Assembly (NCBI GenBank): GCA_040902105.1 | Contig: JBBDXW010000023.1 | Location: 1-38,838, forward strand | Direction of reading: 5' to 3' | DNA: 38,838 nucleotides | Source of the DNA: IDS-8 sp040902105 | GTDB lineage: Bacteria > Pseudomonadota > Gammaproteobacteria > Steroidobacterales > Woeseiaceae | The notes under the pieces: generated by a model | The model's input: only the letters and a program-made list of their open reading frames with translations | Databases searched by the model: none | Told to the model about the DNA's origin: nothing | Translations under genes and position numbers: made by a program | Part shown: positions 30,818 to 38,838 of the stretch, piece by piece | How the letters are laid out: the number at the start of each line of letters is the position of its first letter | How positions within the stretch are numbered: position 1 is the stretch's first letter

Positions 30818-31596
30818 TGTCCCAGCCCGCCAAAAAAAGGACCCTGTCGGCTTGCAGCACGCTGTCGCAGTGCACGCTCGACGAGGAAGAAAGCCGCGGT
30901 GCAATGCTCGCGGATTGCAACCGTTTGTTCGATACGCTCAATGCGAAGGAGCGGGTGCAATGGTCGCTCGCAAACCTGCCGGGCCGGCACATCCTGAGTT
31001 CGAGCTTCGGCGCCCAGTCGGCGGTGGCTCTGCATCTGCTCACGCGTGAAAAAGCGGACATTCCGGTCGTGCTTGTCGATACCGGTTACCTGTTCCCGGA
31101 AACCTATCGGTTTATCGATGAGCTTACGGACAGGCTCAAAGTGAACCTTTCGGTCTATCGTGCGAACGTTTCGCCGGCGTGGCAGGAGGCGCGCCACGGA
31201 CAACGCTGGCAGCAGGGCGCCGCCGGGCTTGCTGCGTATAACGACGAAAACAAGGTCGAGCCCATGAAGCGGGCATTGCAGGAGCTCGAGGCGGGCACGT
31301 GGTTCGCGGGGTTACGACGTTCGCAGGGGATGAGCCGCGCAGCGACGCCCTATCTCGAGTGGTCGGGCGGGCGCTTCAAAGTGCACCCGATCGCCGACTG
31401 GACGGATCGCGATGTGCACACCTATCTCAAGCGCAACGATCTGCCGTATCACCCGTTGTGGGAGAAAGGCTATTTGAGCATCGGTGACTACCACACGACG
31501 CGCTCGATCCACGAAGTCGATGAGCTGGAGCAGATGCGCTTCTTCGGCATCAAGCGTGAATGCGGCCTGCACGACGTCGATCTGTCCGCCGTTTAG
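30817..31596 (+). CDS. cysH: Phosphoadenylyl-sulfate (PAPS) reductase
   Basis: A 259-residue enzyme that reduces PAPS to sulfite with thioredoxin or glutaredoxin. The PP-loop region SSSFGAQSAVALHL, the substrate segment VDTGYLFPETYRF, the RRSQGMSRA segment, and the C-terminal catalytic KRECGLH (C249) are present. The two extra cysteine pairs that bind an iron-sulfur cluster in APS reductases are absent, so PAPS is the likely substrate. It is the last gene of cysJIH; the REP-like inverted pair follows and may end transcription. Confidence 0.95.
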   Translation: MSQPAKKRTLSACSTLSQCTLDEEESRGAMLADCNRLFDTLNAKERVQWSLANLPGRHILSSSFGAQSAVALHLLTREKADIPVVLVDTGYLFPETYRFIDELTDRLKVNLSVYRANVSPAWQEARHGQRWQQGAAGLAAYNDENKVEPMKRALQELEAGTWFAGLRRSQGMSRAATPYLEWSGGRFKVHPIADWTDRDVHTYLKRNDLPYHPLWEKGYLSIGDYHTTRSIHEVDELEQMRFFGIKRECGLHDVDLSAV

Positions 31597-31606
31597 CCGC
31601 GATTGG

Positions 31607-31674
31607 ATCGCCCGCTTTCGCGGGCTCCAACGGCGCTTCTATTGCCGTTGTTGGAGCCCGCGAAAGCGAGCGAT
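31607..31674. repeat. REP-like repeat pair, copy 3
   Basis: GATCGCCCGCTTTCGCGGGC (continuing TCCAA) and its inverted partner TTGGAGCCCGCGAAAGCGAG (continuing CGAT) fill the gap between convergent cysH and cysB. The hairpin may act as a shared terminator. Confidence 0.82.
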
Positions 31675-31680
31675 GCCTGC

Positions 31681-32691
31681 CTAAGCCGCCTCCGCAAGCA
31701 CTTCCGTGCAGCCGTTCCTGAGCGGCACGTTCACATCCGCGGAGATCCTGTCGACTTCATCCTGCGTCTCCGCAGTAGCCGCCGCCCGGATCAGTTCGGC
31801 AGGCCAGTGCGGTGCAAACAGCGCCACGAAATCCTGCATGTAGCGCCGGAACACCCGGTGGCGCGGCACGCCTACCCAGGTCGTTACGCGCGGGAACAGT
31901 CCTTTCGCGCAGACCGCGTGCAGCTCCTTGAGCTCGTCGCATTGCAGCGCCATCGGTGCGATCACACCAACGCCCATGCCCATTCGCACGTAGGTCTTGA
32001 TCACGTCGGCGTCGCGCGCGGTAAACGCGACTTTGGGCTCCAGATTCTCGTTCGCAAACGCCTTGAGAAACGAAGACTCGCCATTCGAACTGAATACGTA
32101 AGTGATCAACGGGTACTCGGCAAGTCTTTGCAGCGTCAGCGGTGTTCCGTCGTTGGCCAGCGGATGATTTCGCTGAGTCAGTACGATTCGATCCCAGCTA
32201 TAGCACGGCAACAGGTTCAGCTCCGGAAACGCATCGTACGACTCGGTCGCAATCGCGAAATCGACCCGGTCGTCGGCGACCAGGGTTGCGATCTGCTCGG
32301 ACGTGCCCTGGTGCAGTTCGAGGTTGACGTTGGGATAACGTTCGTGGAATTCGCGCAATATGTCCGGCAGCACGTAACGCGCCTGGGTATGTGTGGTCGC
32401 GATCGACAACGTGCCATCCTCTTCCGACGTCAGTTCCTGCCCGAGACTGCGAATGTTGGCGACGTCCCGCAAGATCTTGCGGGCGTAATCGACGACGGTC
32501 AGGCCTGCCGGCGTCAGCGCAACCAGGCTTTTGCCCTTGCGGGAAAAAAGCTGCACACCCACTTCCCGTTCGAGTTGCCGGAGTTGCTTGCTGATTCCGG
32601 GCTGGCTCGTATAAAGGCGTTCCGCCGCCGTCGTGATGTTCAGTCCGTTGTCGACCACGCCGAGAAGGTATTTCAGTTGCTTGAAGGTCAT
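31681..32691 (-). CDS. cysB: LysR-type regulator CysB
   Basis: A 336-residue LysR regulator. The N-terminal helix-turn-helix (LKYLLGVVDNGLNITTAAER, then LYTSQPGISKQLRQLE) is followed by the CysB-specific effector domain beginning SIATTHTQARYVLP, then FAIATESYDAF and GVGVIAPMAL. ATG 32691 has GAGAGG in front; the frame to 32763 enters a repeat and is not used. CysB with O-acetylserine or thiosulfate activates the sulfate-assimilation genes, which here lie on both sides. It is convergent with cysH. A repeat and a terminator stand between this start and its presumed promoter, which is unusual. Confidence 0.94.
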   Translation of the reverse strand: MTFKQLKYLLGVVDNGLNITTAAERLYTSQPGISKQLRQLEREVGVQLFSRKGKSLVALTPAGLTVVDYARKILRDVANIRSLGQELTSEEDGTLSIATTHTQARYVLPDILREFHERYPNVNLELHQGTSEQIATLVADDRVDFAIATESYDAFPELNLLPCYSWDRIVLTQRNHPLANDGTPLTLQRLAEYPLITYVFSSNGESSFLKAFANENLEPKVAFTARDADVIKTYVRMGMGVGVIAPMALQCDELKELHAVCAKGLFPRVTTWVGVPRHRVFRRYMQDFVALFAPHWPAELIRAAATAETQDEVDRISADVNVPLRNGCTEVLAEAA

Positions 32692-32708
32692 CGACCTCTC
32701 CCGGTTTT

Positions 32709-32777
32709 GCAGGAACCCGCCATTGCGGGCGACCTCGCCTATGTCCATCGCGGTCGCCCGCAATGGCGGGCTCCTGC
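32709..32777. repeat. REP-like repeat pair, copy 4
   Basis: GCAGGAACCCGCCATTGCGG (continuing GCGAC) and inverted GTCGCCCGCAATGGCGGGCT (continuing CCTGC), 18 bases upstream of the cysB start. The second unit is nearly identical to copy 5. Confidence 0.82.
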
Positions 32778-32785
32778 AGAGACAA

Positions 32786-32818
32786 AAAAGCCGCCCAAAC
32801 TGTGTCGGGGCGGCTTTT
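32786..32818 (-). terminator. Strong terminator upstream of cysB
   Basis: A perfect 11-bp stem AAAAGCCGCCC/GGGCGGCTTTT with an 11-base loop; on the minus strand it continues into six T. It also works on the plus strand. It lies 95 bases before the cysB start and ends a short leader transcript. Confidence 0.85.
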
Positions 32819-32941
32819 AGAAGTTCAGTTGCGCTTCGAGTCAGGTCAAGCAGCTAGGTCAAATACGCACTGGTGAGCCGCCGTTCATTTCGACAGCGAC
32901 ACATTGCAGTATTTTTTCCGTGGGTGCTCAGCATGGCTCTG
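32786..32941 (-). ncRNA. Candidate small RNA or leader upstream of cysB
   Basis: From the predicted start near 32941 to the terminator at 32786 a ~155-nt transcript would form. It contains a 26-codon frame (ATG 32934, stop 32854) with product MLSTHGKNTAMCRCRNERRL plus SAYLT-type end, starting only about seven bases into the RNA. Two Cys codons flank an Arg. The unit could be a free small RNA, a leader peptide gene, or an attenuator of cysB; sequence alone does not decide. The rest of 32819-33081 shows no gene. Confidence 0.35.
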
Positions 32942-32947
32942 TATCGT

Positions 32948-32977
32948 TATATGCCCTGTTGCCGCCGCAAAGTCAAA
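32948..32977 (-). promoter_or_regulatory. Predicted sigma70 promoter reading toward cysB
   Basis: Minus strand TTGACT (32977-32972), an 18-base spacer and ATATAA (32953-32948). This is the best promoter-like pair in the cysB-cysG gap. Confidence 0.55.
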
Positions 32978-33081
32978 CATCCCTGCACATATACCTGCAC
33001 GTTATAGCCGTAGACCTTTTGTCTATTTCGCGCGTGCAGCCGCGAGCGATATGGTGGCATGCATAGAATTGGAAGAATCCA

Positions 33082-34527
33082 GTGGATCATCTGCCGATAT
33101 TCATAAGGCTGGACCGGCAAAGCTGCCTGGTCGTGGGCGGCGGCACCGTAGCCGAACGAAAAGTTGCGTTGTTACGGCGCGCAGGCGCCCGTGTGTCGGT
33201 TGTCGCGCCCGCATTGAACGCCGCACTGGCGGACCTCTGCGAGCAGAACGAAATCTCGCACAGCGCGAGCAGCTTCGACGCGTCGCAACTGGAAGGCAAG
33301 CGGCTGGTCATCGCGGCGACCGGCGATCGCGACGTCAATGGCAGAGTGGCCCGGGCCGCGGACGCAGCGGGCATACTTTGCAACGTCGCCGACAACAATA
33401 ACGCGTCGAGCTTTATTCTGCCTGCGATCGTCGATCGCGCACCGGTGACGATTGCAGTCGGCACCGGCGGCAATGCGCCGGTTCTTGCGCAGCGCCTGAA
33501 GTCGAAGATCGAGGCCTGGCTGCCGGCGCGAATCGGGGAACTCGCGCAACGCGCCGGCCGCTGGCGCGAGCCCGTGAAACGACGTTTCGCCTCCATGGAG
33601 GAACGCCGCCGCTTCTGGCAACGGTTCTTCGACGGTCCGATCGCAGGGCATATTCTGGCGAATCGCAACCGTGAAGCCGACAAGCTCATGCGCCGTGAGC
33701 TGATCGGACGCGTCGCTCCTCGCGCGCGGCCGACGGGCGAGGCCTACATCGTCGGGGCAGGGCCGGGCGACCCCGGCCTGGTCACGATCAGGGCGCAACA
33801 GCTGATCAGCCAGGCCGACGTCGTCCTGTACGATCGCCTCGTTGCGAAACCGATCCTCGATTTTGCGCGCAAGGAAGCGGAGCTCATTTCCGTCGGCAAG
33901 AAGGCCGGCGACCTGCCGGGCCGACAGGAATCGATCAACAAACTGCTCGTCGACCTGGTGCGACAGGGCAAGCGCGTTTGCCGCCTGAAAGGCGGGGACC
34001 CGTTCGTCTTCGGTCGGGGAGGCGAAGAAGTACAGGCGCTTGCAGCGGCCGGTCTGCCCTACCAGATCGTGCCGGGCATATCCGCGGCACTTGGCTGCGC
34101 CGCTTATGCGGGCATTCCGCTCACGATGAGAGGCGTGAGCGGCAGCCTGACACTCGCAACGGCAAAACTCGACGCCAACCGGAGCGCCGACTGGCAGGCG
34201 CTCGCAAGGCCCGGGCAGACGCTGGCCTTATATATGAGTGCCGGTTCGATCGCCGAAAGCGCGAGTCACCTCATTCGCCATGGGTTGCGAGGCAGCACGC
34301 CTGCGGCCATCGTCGAGAACGGAACGACGAGCCGGCAGCGCGTGCTGCATTCGACGCTCGCACGCATCGCCCTGGACGCGAGCACGGCCGGGACAGGGAC
34401 TCCCGCCATGCTTTTCGTCGGCGAAACCGCGGCGCTCGGGCTCGAGCTCGGGTGGTTCGATGCCATCGCGCAGCCCGGGTTCGACCGCGATCGCGCTACT
34501 CTTCAGCCGGCGGCAGGACCAGGATAG
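33082..34527 (+). CDS. cysG: Siroheme synthase CysG (trifunctional)
   Basis: A 481-residue fusion. The N-terminal precorrin-2 dehydrogenase/sirohydrochlorin ferrochelatase domain (1-~205) has the NAD loop LVVGGGTVAERK and the LCNVADNNNASSFILPAIVD region with the usual serine site. The C-terminal uroporphyrinogen-III methyltransferase domain (~215-465) has YIVGAGPGDPGL, CRLKGGDPFVFGRGGEE and PGISAALGCAAYAGIPLT. It makes siroheme for CysI. GTG 33082 has GGAAGA six bases upstream. Divergent from cysB, which suggests shared control. Confidence 0.95.
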   Translation: MDHLPIFIRLDRQSCLVVGGGTVAERKVALLRRAGARVSVVAPALNAALADLCEQNEISHSASSFDASQLEGKRLVIAATGDRDVNGRVARAADAAGILCNVADNNNASSFILPAIVDRAPVTIAVGTGGNAPVLAQRLKSKIEAWLPARIGELAQRAGRWREPVKRRFASMEERRRFWQRFFDGPIAGHILANRNREADKLMRRELIGRVAPRARPTGEAYIVGAGPGDPGLVTIRAQQLISQADVVLYDRLVAKPILDFARKEAELISVGKKAGDLPGRQESINKLLVDLVRQGKRVCRLKGGDPFVFGRGGEEVQALAAAGLPYQIVPGISAALGCAAYAGIPLTMRGVSGSLTLATAKLDANRSADWQALARPGQTLALYMSAGSIAESASHLIRHGLRGSTPAAIVENGTTSRQRVLHSTLARIALDASTAGTGTPAMLFVGETAALGLELGWFDAIAQPGFDRDRATLQPAAGPG

Positions 34528-34626
34528 GCCTGTCCTGGCGTAGAAATGGAAGCCGGAACCGGCGGCTTCCTCGATAGAAGTCCCTCCGCGTAGTAGAGTA
34601 GGGGTCTGCCTGGCGGAGCGAAACAA

Positions 34627-36366
34627 GTGAGCGACGAGCATCATCGGTCGCCCGGGCAGGAACTACCCAAATGCCCCACCGGCATCCAAGGTCTGGACGA
34701 GATCACCGGCGGCGGCTTTCCGCGTGGCCGCCCGACCCTGATCTGTGGTGCGGCGGGCTGCGGCAAGACCTTGATGGCAATGGAGTTCCTGCTACACGGA
34801 GCCATGAGATACGACGAACCCGGCGTGTTCGTCACCTTCGAGGAGACGGCCGCAGAGCTGGCCCAAAACGTCCGTTCCCTGGGCTACGACCTGGCGGCGC
34901 TCGAGGCGGCGAAGTCCGTGGCGGTCGACTATGTGCGGGTCGAGCGCTCCGAGATCGAGGAGATGGACGGCTACGATCTCGAAGGCCTGTTTATCCGGCT
35001 CGACCTCGCCATCAACTCCGTAGGCGCGAAGCGGGTAGTGCTCGATACCATCGAGACCCTGTTCGGCGGATTCATGAACCAATCTATTCTCCGCGCCGAA
35101 CTCCGCAGGCTGTTCCGCTGGCTCAAGGACAAGGGGGTCACCGCGGTCATTACGGGCGAGCGCGGCGACGGCTCGCTGACGCGCCAGGGGCTCGAGGAAT
35201 ACGTTTCCGATTGCGTCATCATGCTGGACCATCGGGTTACGGACCAGGTCTCGACGCGCCGCCTGCGTATCGTCAAGTATCGCGGCACCGCCCACGGCAC
35301 CAACGAATATCCCTTCCTCATCGACGAAGATGGAATTTCCGTGCTCCCGGTGACGTCGCTCGGGTTGACCCACGACGCCTCGGACGAGCGGGTGCCAACG
35401 GGTATCGCGGCCCTGGATGAGATGCTGGCCGGCGGCTACTATCGCGGCAGCACGGTCCTGGTCAGCGGAACGGCCGGGTCCGGTAAAACGAGCGTCTCCG
35501 CGCATCTGGCGCTGGCGGCCTGCGAACGCGGCGAACGGTGCCTTTATTTCGCCTTCGAGGAGTCGGAGCGCCAGTTCCTGCGGAACATGCGCTCGATCGG
35601 CATCGATCTGGAACCGTACATCGATCAGGGCCTGCTCGAGTTTCACGCAAGCCGGCCTTTGCTTCAGGGTCTCGAGCTGCATCTCGTGCGCATGCACAAG
35701 CTGGTGCGTGACGCGCGCCCCGCCGTCGTGATCGTCGATCCCGTCAGCAATTTCGTGTCGACGGCGTCCGCGGAAGAGGTCACTGTGATGCTCACCCGCC
35801 TGATCGACTACTTGAAGACGAACGCAATCACGGTGATGATGACGAACCTGACCTCCGGAAGCGACGCGCAGGAACAGACCAAGGTCAATATTTCCTCGAT
35901 CGTCGATACCTGGCTGCTGCTTCGGGACACCGAGCTCAATGGCGAGCGCAACCGCGTCATGTACATCCTGAAGTCCCGCGGGATGGCGCACTCCAATCAA
36001 CTTCGCGAGTTCCTGATCACCGGCAACGGTGTCGATCTCGTGGACGCCTACGTCGGGTCCGGGGGTGTGCTGACAGGGTCGGCACGACTGTCGCAGGAAG
36101 CCCGGGAAGAGGCGGAGAGGCTGGCGAACCGGCAAAACGTCGAGCGGCGCCTGCGCGAGATTGATCGCAAACGCCGCTCGCTGGAGGCTCATATTGCAGG
36201 GCTGCGGTCGGAGTTCGAAGACGAGGAGAAGGACCTGAAGCAACTGATCGAGGAAGAACGGAATCGCGCGGGAACGGTTGCGGAAGGTGGAGCCAGCATA
36301 GGTCTCCGCCGCGGCGGAGGCGCCAGGCGTCGTCCGGCCTCCGGCCAGGGCGCCGCAAAAACCTGA
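34627..36366 (+). CDS. kaiC: KaiC-family double-domain ATPase
   Basis: A 579-residue protein with two RecA-like domains. CI has Walker A GAAGCGKT (41-48) and catalytic E72-E73; CII has GTAGSGKT (281-288) and E311-E312. The CII phosphorylation segment reads TKVNISSIVDT, so T418, S423 and S424 align with T426, S431 and T432 of Synechococcus KaiC; the last is Ser instead of Thr. A C-terminal extension (~480-579) is coiled coil and Gly/Arg-rich, replacing the cyanobacterial A-loop tail. GTG 34627 has GGAG upstream. No kaiA is present. A hairpin at about 34548-34570 lies in the gap after cysG. Confidence 0.94.
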   Translation: MSDEHHRSPGQELPKCPTGIQGLDEITGGGFPRGRPTLICGAAGCGKTLMAMEFLLHGAMRYDEPGVFVTFEETAAELAQNVRSLGYDLAALEAAKSVAVDYVRVERSEIEEMDGYDLEGLFIRLDLAINSVGAKRVVLDTIETLFGGFMNQSILRAELRRLFRWLKDKGVTAVITGERGDGSLTRQGLEEYVSDCVIMLDHRVTDQVSTRRLRIVKYRGTAHGTNEYPFLIDEDGISVLPVTSLGLTHDASDERVPTGIAALDEMLAGGYYRGSTVLVSGTAGSGKTSVSAHLALAACERGERCLYFAFEESERQFLRNMRSIGIDLEPYIDQGLLEFHASRPLLQGLELHLVRMHKLVRDARPAVVIVDPVSNFVSTASAEEVTVMLTRLIDYLKTNAITVMMTNLTSGSDAQEQTKVNISSIVDTWLLLRDTELNGERNRVMYILKSRGMAHSNQLREFLITGNGVDLVDAYVGSGGVLTGSARLSQEAREEAERLANRQNVERRLREIDRKRRSLEAHIAGLRSEFEDEEKDLKQLIEEERNRAGTVAEGGASIGLRRGGGARRRPASGQGAAKT

Positions 36367-36389
36367 TGAACAGGAGTGAGGATTGAGCA

Positions 36390-36725
36390 GTGAAACAGCA
36401 TGACGCAATCAGCGGCGATCCGGTGGCGCCGCAGTCCGGCAGGGATGCCGAGAGATGGAAATTCAAGCTGTATGTAGCCGGGCAAACGCCGCGGAGCGTT
36501 ACCGCCATCGCCAATTTGAAATCGCTATGCGATGAACATATGCCTGGACGTTACCACATCGAGATCGTCGATCTGGCCGCGCATCCGCAACTTGCCAGGA
36601 GCGATCAGATCGTCGCGATCCCGACGCTGGTGCGGAAACTGCCGGAACCGATCCGCCGCATCATCGGCGACCTGTCGAACACCGAGCGCGTGCTGGTCGG
36701 CTTGCAATTAAGGAACACCCGCTGA
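36390..36725 (+). CDS. kaiB: KaiB
   Basis: A 111-residue thioredoxin-like fold-switching protein. After a 20-residue variable leader come WKFKLYVAGQTPRSVTAIAN, the GRYHIEIVDLAAHPQLA segment, QIVAIPTLVRKLPEPIRRII and GDLSNTERVLVGL, which is nearly the full KaiB consensus. It lies 24 bases after kaiC and 29-odd bases before the histidine kinase, so one operon is likely. In the family, KaiB binds the KaiC CI ring and releases or recruits signalling kinases. Confidence 0.96.
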   Translation: MKQHDAISGDPVAPQSGRDAERWKFKLYVAGQTPRSVTAIANLKSLCDEHMPGRYHIEIVDLAAHPQLARSDQIVAIPTLVRKLPEPIRRIIGDLSNTERVLVGLQLRNTR

Positions 36726-36753
36726 TGCGGCCAAGGTTGCCGGAGTGGTGCCC

Positions 36754-38751
36754 GTGAACAACGCCGATGCGGAGGCGCTGCGCCGGGAGAACGAGCGGCT
36801 TCGCCGCGAGTTACAGGAGGCCGAGGAGACCATCCATGCCATTCGTGACGGCCGCGTCGATGCATTTGTAGTCGGCAGGAATGCCCCGGATCGGGTTTAT
36901 ACGCTCGAAAGCGGCAGCGGGCCCTACCGCGTTCTGGTGGAGCACATGCAGCAAGGGGCGGTAACGGTCGCGGTGGACGGCACCATCCTGTATGCAAATG
37001 GCCGGTTCTCGACCTTGCTCGGCCGGTCGCGAGAGCATCTGGTCGGCCGTTCGTTTCGGGATCTGGTCGCCGAATCCGGCCGCTCGCAATTCGACGCGCT
37101 CATCGCCGGCGAGGTCGACTCTCCACAGGGCGAAATTCGTCTCGAACGCCCGGACGGGACACTGGTGCCGGTCTACATCAGCGCAAATGACCTGTCGGCC
37201 GAGGACGCCAGCGGCGTTTGCATGCTGGTCACGGACCTGACCCGGCAAAAGCAGCACGAGGAGCTGATTGCCGCGGAGACCCTCGCCCGTTCGATGCTGC
37301 AACAGGCTGCCGACCCGGTCGTCGTCTGCGATCCGGATGGCCGCGTCGCGTTCGCGAGTCCTGCCGCGCACGAAATTTGCGGCCAGAACCCGCTCGGGAA
37401 ACCGTTCATGGAGATGTTCCCGCTGACCCTGGCCCGGACGTCTCCGCTCGCGCCGGACGGTCGCTTCGAGCTCGACCGACTTGATGGGCCGATTCGCGGC
37501 TTGGAAGCGACCTTGTCGCCGACCGCCGAGCCGCCACTACAGTTATTGCTGAGTGCCGGTCCTGTGACCGACGGTATGGGCGCAGCGCTCGGCTCCGTGG
37601 TCACTCTCGCCGATATCGGCGCATTGAAGCGCGCCGAGGCGGCCCTCAAGAAGGCAGATCGGCGCAAGGACGAGTTCTTGGCGGTACTCGCTCACGAGCT
37701 TCGCAATCCCCTGGCGCCGATCGTCACCGGGCTCACGGTACTCGGACTGGCCGACGATCTGGGCGAGAACTCGGCCGGCACGCTGCAGATGGTCGAGCGA
37801 CAGGTGCGTCATCTCACCCGGCTCGTGGATGATCTGCTCGAGATCTCCAGGGTGACCCTCGGAAAGATCGAGCTTCGGAAAGAAGTGCTGGATCTGGCCA
37901 AGGTCGTGTCGAGCGCCCTGGACACCATTCGACCCCGCATCGAGGAGTCGCAGCATTCGGTCGCAGTCGATCTGCCGAAAGAACCGATCCGTCTCGAAGC
38001 CGATGGCGTGCGCCTCGCGCAGGTGATCGCGAACCTGCTGCACAACGCTGCGAAATTCACCCCGCCCGGCGGCGACATATCCCTTAAAGCTCGTGTTGAA
38101 GAGACGCAGCTGATTTTGCGCGTGCGAGACAGCGGACGCGGCATCGAGGCCGACGTTTTACCCGGTGTGTTCGATATGTTTTCCCAGTCGCGGCGTTCGA
38201 GGCAGTTGAACACCGGACTTGGAATCGGCCTTGCGCTGGTCCGGACGCTCGTGCAGATGCACGGCGGCTCGGTCAGCGCCGCCAGCGATGGCATTGACCG
38301 GGGGAGCGAGTTCACCGTGCGTTTGCCGCTCGGGGACACGACACGGGCGCAGAGCGACGACGGACCTGTGCGTGGCGCGAATGCGGGGCGCCGCCAACGT
38401 GTTCTGGTGGTCGATGACAACGAGGATTCTGCGACTAGCCTCGGCATGTTGCTCAACATCATGGACTACGAGGTAAAAGTCGCCTTTGACGGCGAGTCGG
38501 CGCTGGCGGAACTGGGCAGCTTCCGGCCGCAGGCCATCTTCCTCGACATCGACATGCCGGTCATGGACGGCTACGAGGTCGCGCGCCGGATTCGCGAGCG
38601 GGGCGTGTCCAAGGAACTCATGCTGATCGCGTTGACCGGCTGGGGCCAGGAGAGCGATCGGAGACAGACGCGCAACGCCGGCTTCGATCATCATCTGTTG
38701 AAACCGGTCGATATCGAAGCGCTGCGCAGCGTGCTCACGACCGCCGGCTGA
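36754..38751 (+). CDS. PAS-PAS hybrid histidine kinase with receiver domain
   Basis: A 665-residue soluble kinase. A short coiled coil (EALRRENERLRRELQEAEET) is followed by PAS 1 (~50-165, HMQQGAVTVAVDGTILYANG) and PAS 2 (~180-295). Next come a HisKA domain with the phospho-His in LAHELRNPLAP (H314), a HATPase domain (NLLHNAAKFTPPGG; DSGRGIE; GLGIGLALV), and a C-terminal receiver with phosphoacceptor D598 (FLDIDMP) and K650 (LLKPVD). No membrane helix is seen. GTG 36754 is preceded by GGAG at eight bases; the frame also allows GTG 36745. It is the likely output partner of KaiBC. Confidence 0.92.
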   Translation: MNNADAEALRRENERLRRELQEAEETIHAIRDGRVDAFVVGRNAPDRVYTLESGSGPYRVLVEHMQQGAVTVAVDGTILYANGRFSTLLGRSREHLVGRSFRDLVAESGRSQFDALIAGEVDSPQGEIRLERPDGTLVPVYISANDLSAEDASGVCMLVTDLTRQKQHEELIAAETLARSMLQQAADPVVVCDPDGRVAFASPAAHEICGQNPLGKPFMEMFPLTLARTSPLAPDGRFELDRLDGPIRGLEATLSPTAEPPLQLLLSAGPVTDGMGAALGSVVTLADIGALKRAEAALKKADRRKDEFLAVLAHELRNPLAPIVTGLTVLGLADDLGENSAGTLQMVERQVRHLTRLVDDLLEISRVTLGKIELRKEVLDLAKVVSSALDTIRPRIEESQHSVAVDLPKEPIRLEADGVRLAQVIANLLHNAAKFTPPGGDISLKARVEETQLILRVRDSGRGIEADVLPGVFDMFSQSRRSRQLNTGLGIGLALVRTLVQMHGGSVSAASDGIDRGSEFTVRLPLGDTTRAQSDDGPVRGANAGRRQRVLVVDDNEDSATSLGMLLNIMDYEVKVAFDGESALAELGSFRPQAIFLDIDMPVMDGYEVARRIRERGVSKELMLIALTGWGQESDRRQTRNAGFDHHLLKPVDIEALRSVLTTAG

Positions 38752-38765
38752 TTCGACGATCGGCG

Positions 38766-38790
38766 GTCGCCCGCAATGGCGGGCTCCTAC
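38766..38790. repeat. REP-like repeat, copy 5
   Basis: A single unit GTCGCCCGCAATGGCGGGCT (continuing CCTAC) 14 bases after the kinase stop, nearly identical to the second half of copy 4. It may protect the mRNA 3' end. The remaining 48 bases of the window hold no feature I can name. Confidence 0.8.
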
Positions 38791-38838
38791 AGCGCTTTAT
38801 TCATCGCGATTGGCGTATCCGCCGATACGATCGGCGGT

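Noticed and set aside
31603..32820. A 405-codon plus-strand frame
   Set aside because: Antisense to cysB and begins in a REP-like repeat.
34792..36408. A 538-codon minus-strand frame
   Set aside because: Antisense to kaiC, whose motifs are unmistakable; the product has no recognisable domains.
1..38838. CRISPR arrays
   Set aside because: No regularly spaced repeats of 25-40 bases were seen; the only recurrent families are the REP-like units and short origin-type repeats.

Overview
The window looks like the chromosome of a gammaproteobacterium. Evidence is the cysJIH operon with cysB and a fused cysG, the birA-coaX-SPOR gene-tRNA-Thr neighbourhood, a TonB-dependent receptor, a LexA-type CTGT-N8-ACAG box, and REP-like repeats of the form GTAGGAGCCCGC..GCGGGCGAC. 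A marine or soil lineage near Woeseiales, Steroidobacterales or Xanthomonadales would fit, but I cannot fix the genus from sequence alone.

Layout. (1) 1-5540: the 3' part of a TonB receptor, a membrane protein, two pentein-fold guanidino hydrolases in tandem (CtlX-like and arginine-dihydrolase-like), an M61 peptidase with a PDZ domain, and an SdpR-type ArsR repressor beside the C-terminal stub of a deleted SdpI. (2) 5590-8671: an overlapping operon plsY-birA-coaX-SPOR protein running into a tRNA-Thr gene that is cut in its anticodon arm. (3) 8657-22872: a 14.2-kb integrated element. It splits the host tRNA-Thr between two copies of a 15-bp core, and carries its own complete tRNA-Thr(UGU), a restriction-modification pair, and two proteins of unknown role (one DUF4238). 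It also has a leftward late-type operon (serine recombinase, TerS-like protein, several small proteins, an HK97-like capsid protein) and a leftward replication/integration block (primase-helicase, AlpA-like regulator, tyrosine integrase). No large terminase, portal, protease or tail gene is present, so it resembles a phage satellite rather than a prophage. (4) 22873-25810: a decayed 2.9-kb stretch between the displaced tRNA 3' half and a second, degenerate copy of the tRNA-Thr 3' end. It holds a frameshifted DUF4297/Cap4-type nuclease gene, a degenerate reading frame and an intact lipoprotein gene. It looks like an older island at the same hotspot. (5) 25840-34527: backbone again, with a terminator, a membrane protein, an MBL-fold protein with diiron-type ligands, and the sulfate-assimilation cluster cysJ-cysI-cysH, convergent cysB and divergent cysG. 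(6) 34627-38751: kaiC-kaiB followed by a PAS-PAS hybrid histidine kinase.

How the parts work together. CysH, CysJ and CysI reduce PAPS through sulfite to sulfide, CysG makes the siroheme for CysI, and CysB is the expected activator. In the element, nearly every gene overlaps the next by an ATGA-type junction, so its modules are translationally coupled. A CTGT-N8-ACAG box lies at the promoter of the recombinase/TerS/capsid operon and suggests SOS control. The element-borne tRNA-Thr probably supplies the function destroyed by integration. The five REP-like repeats lie only in the backbone, which independently marks 8.66-25.8 kb as acquired DNA.
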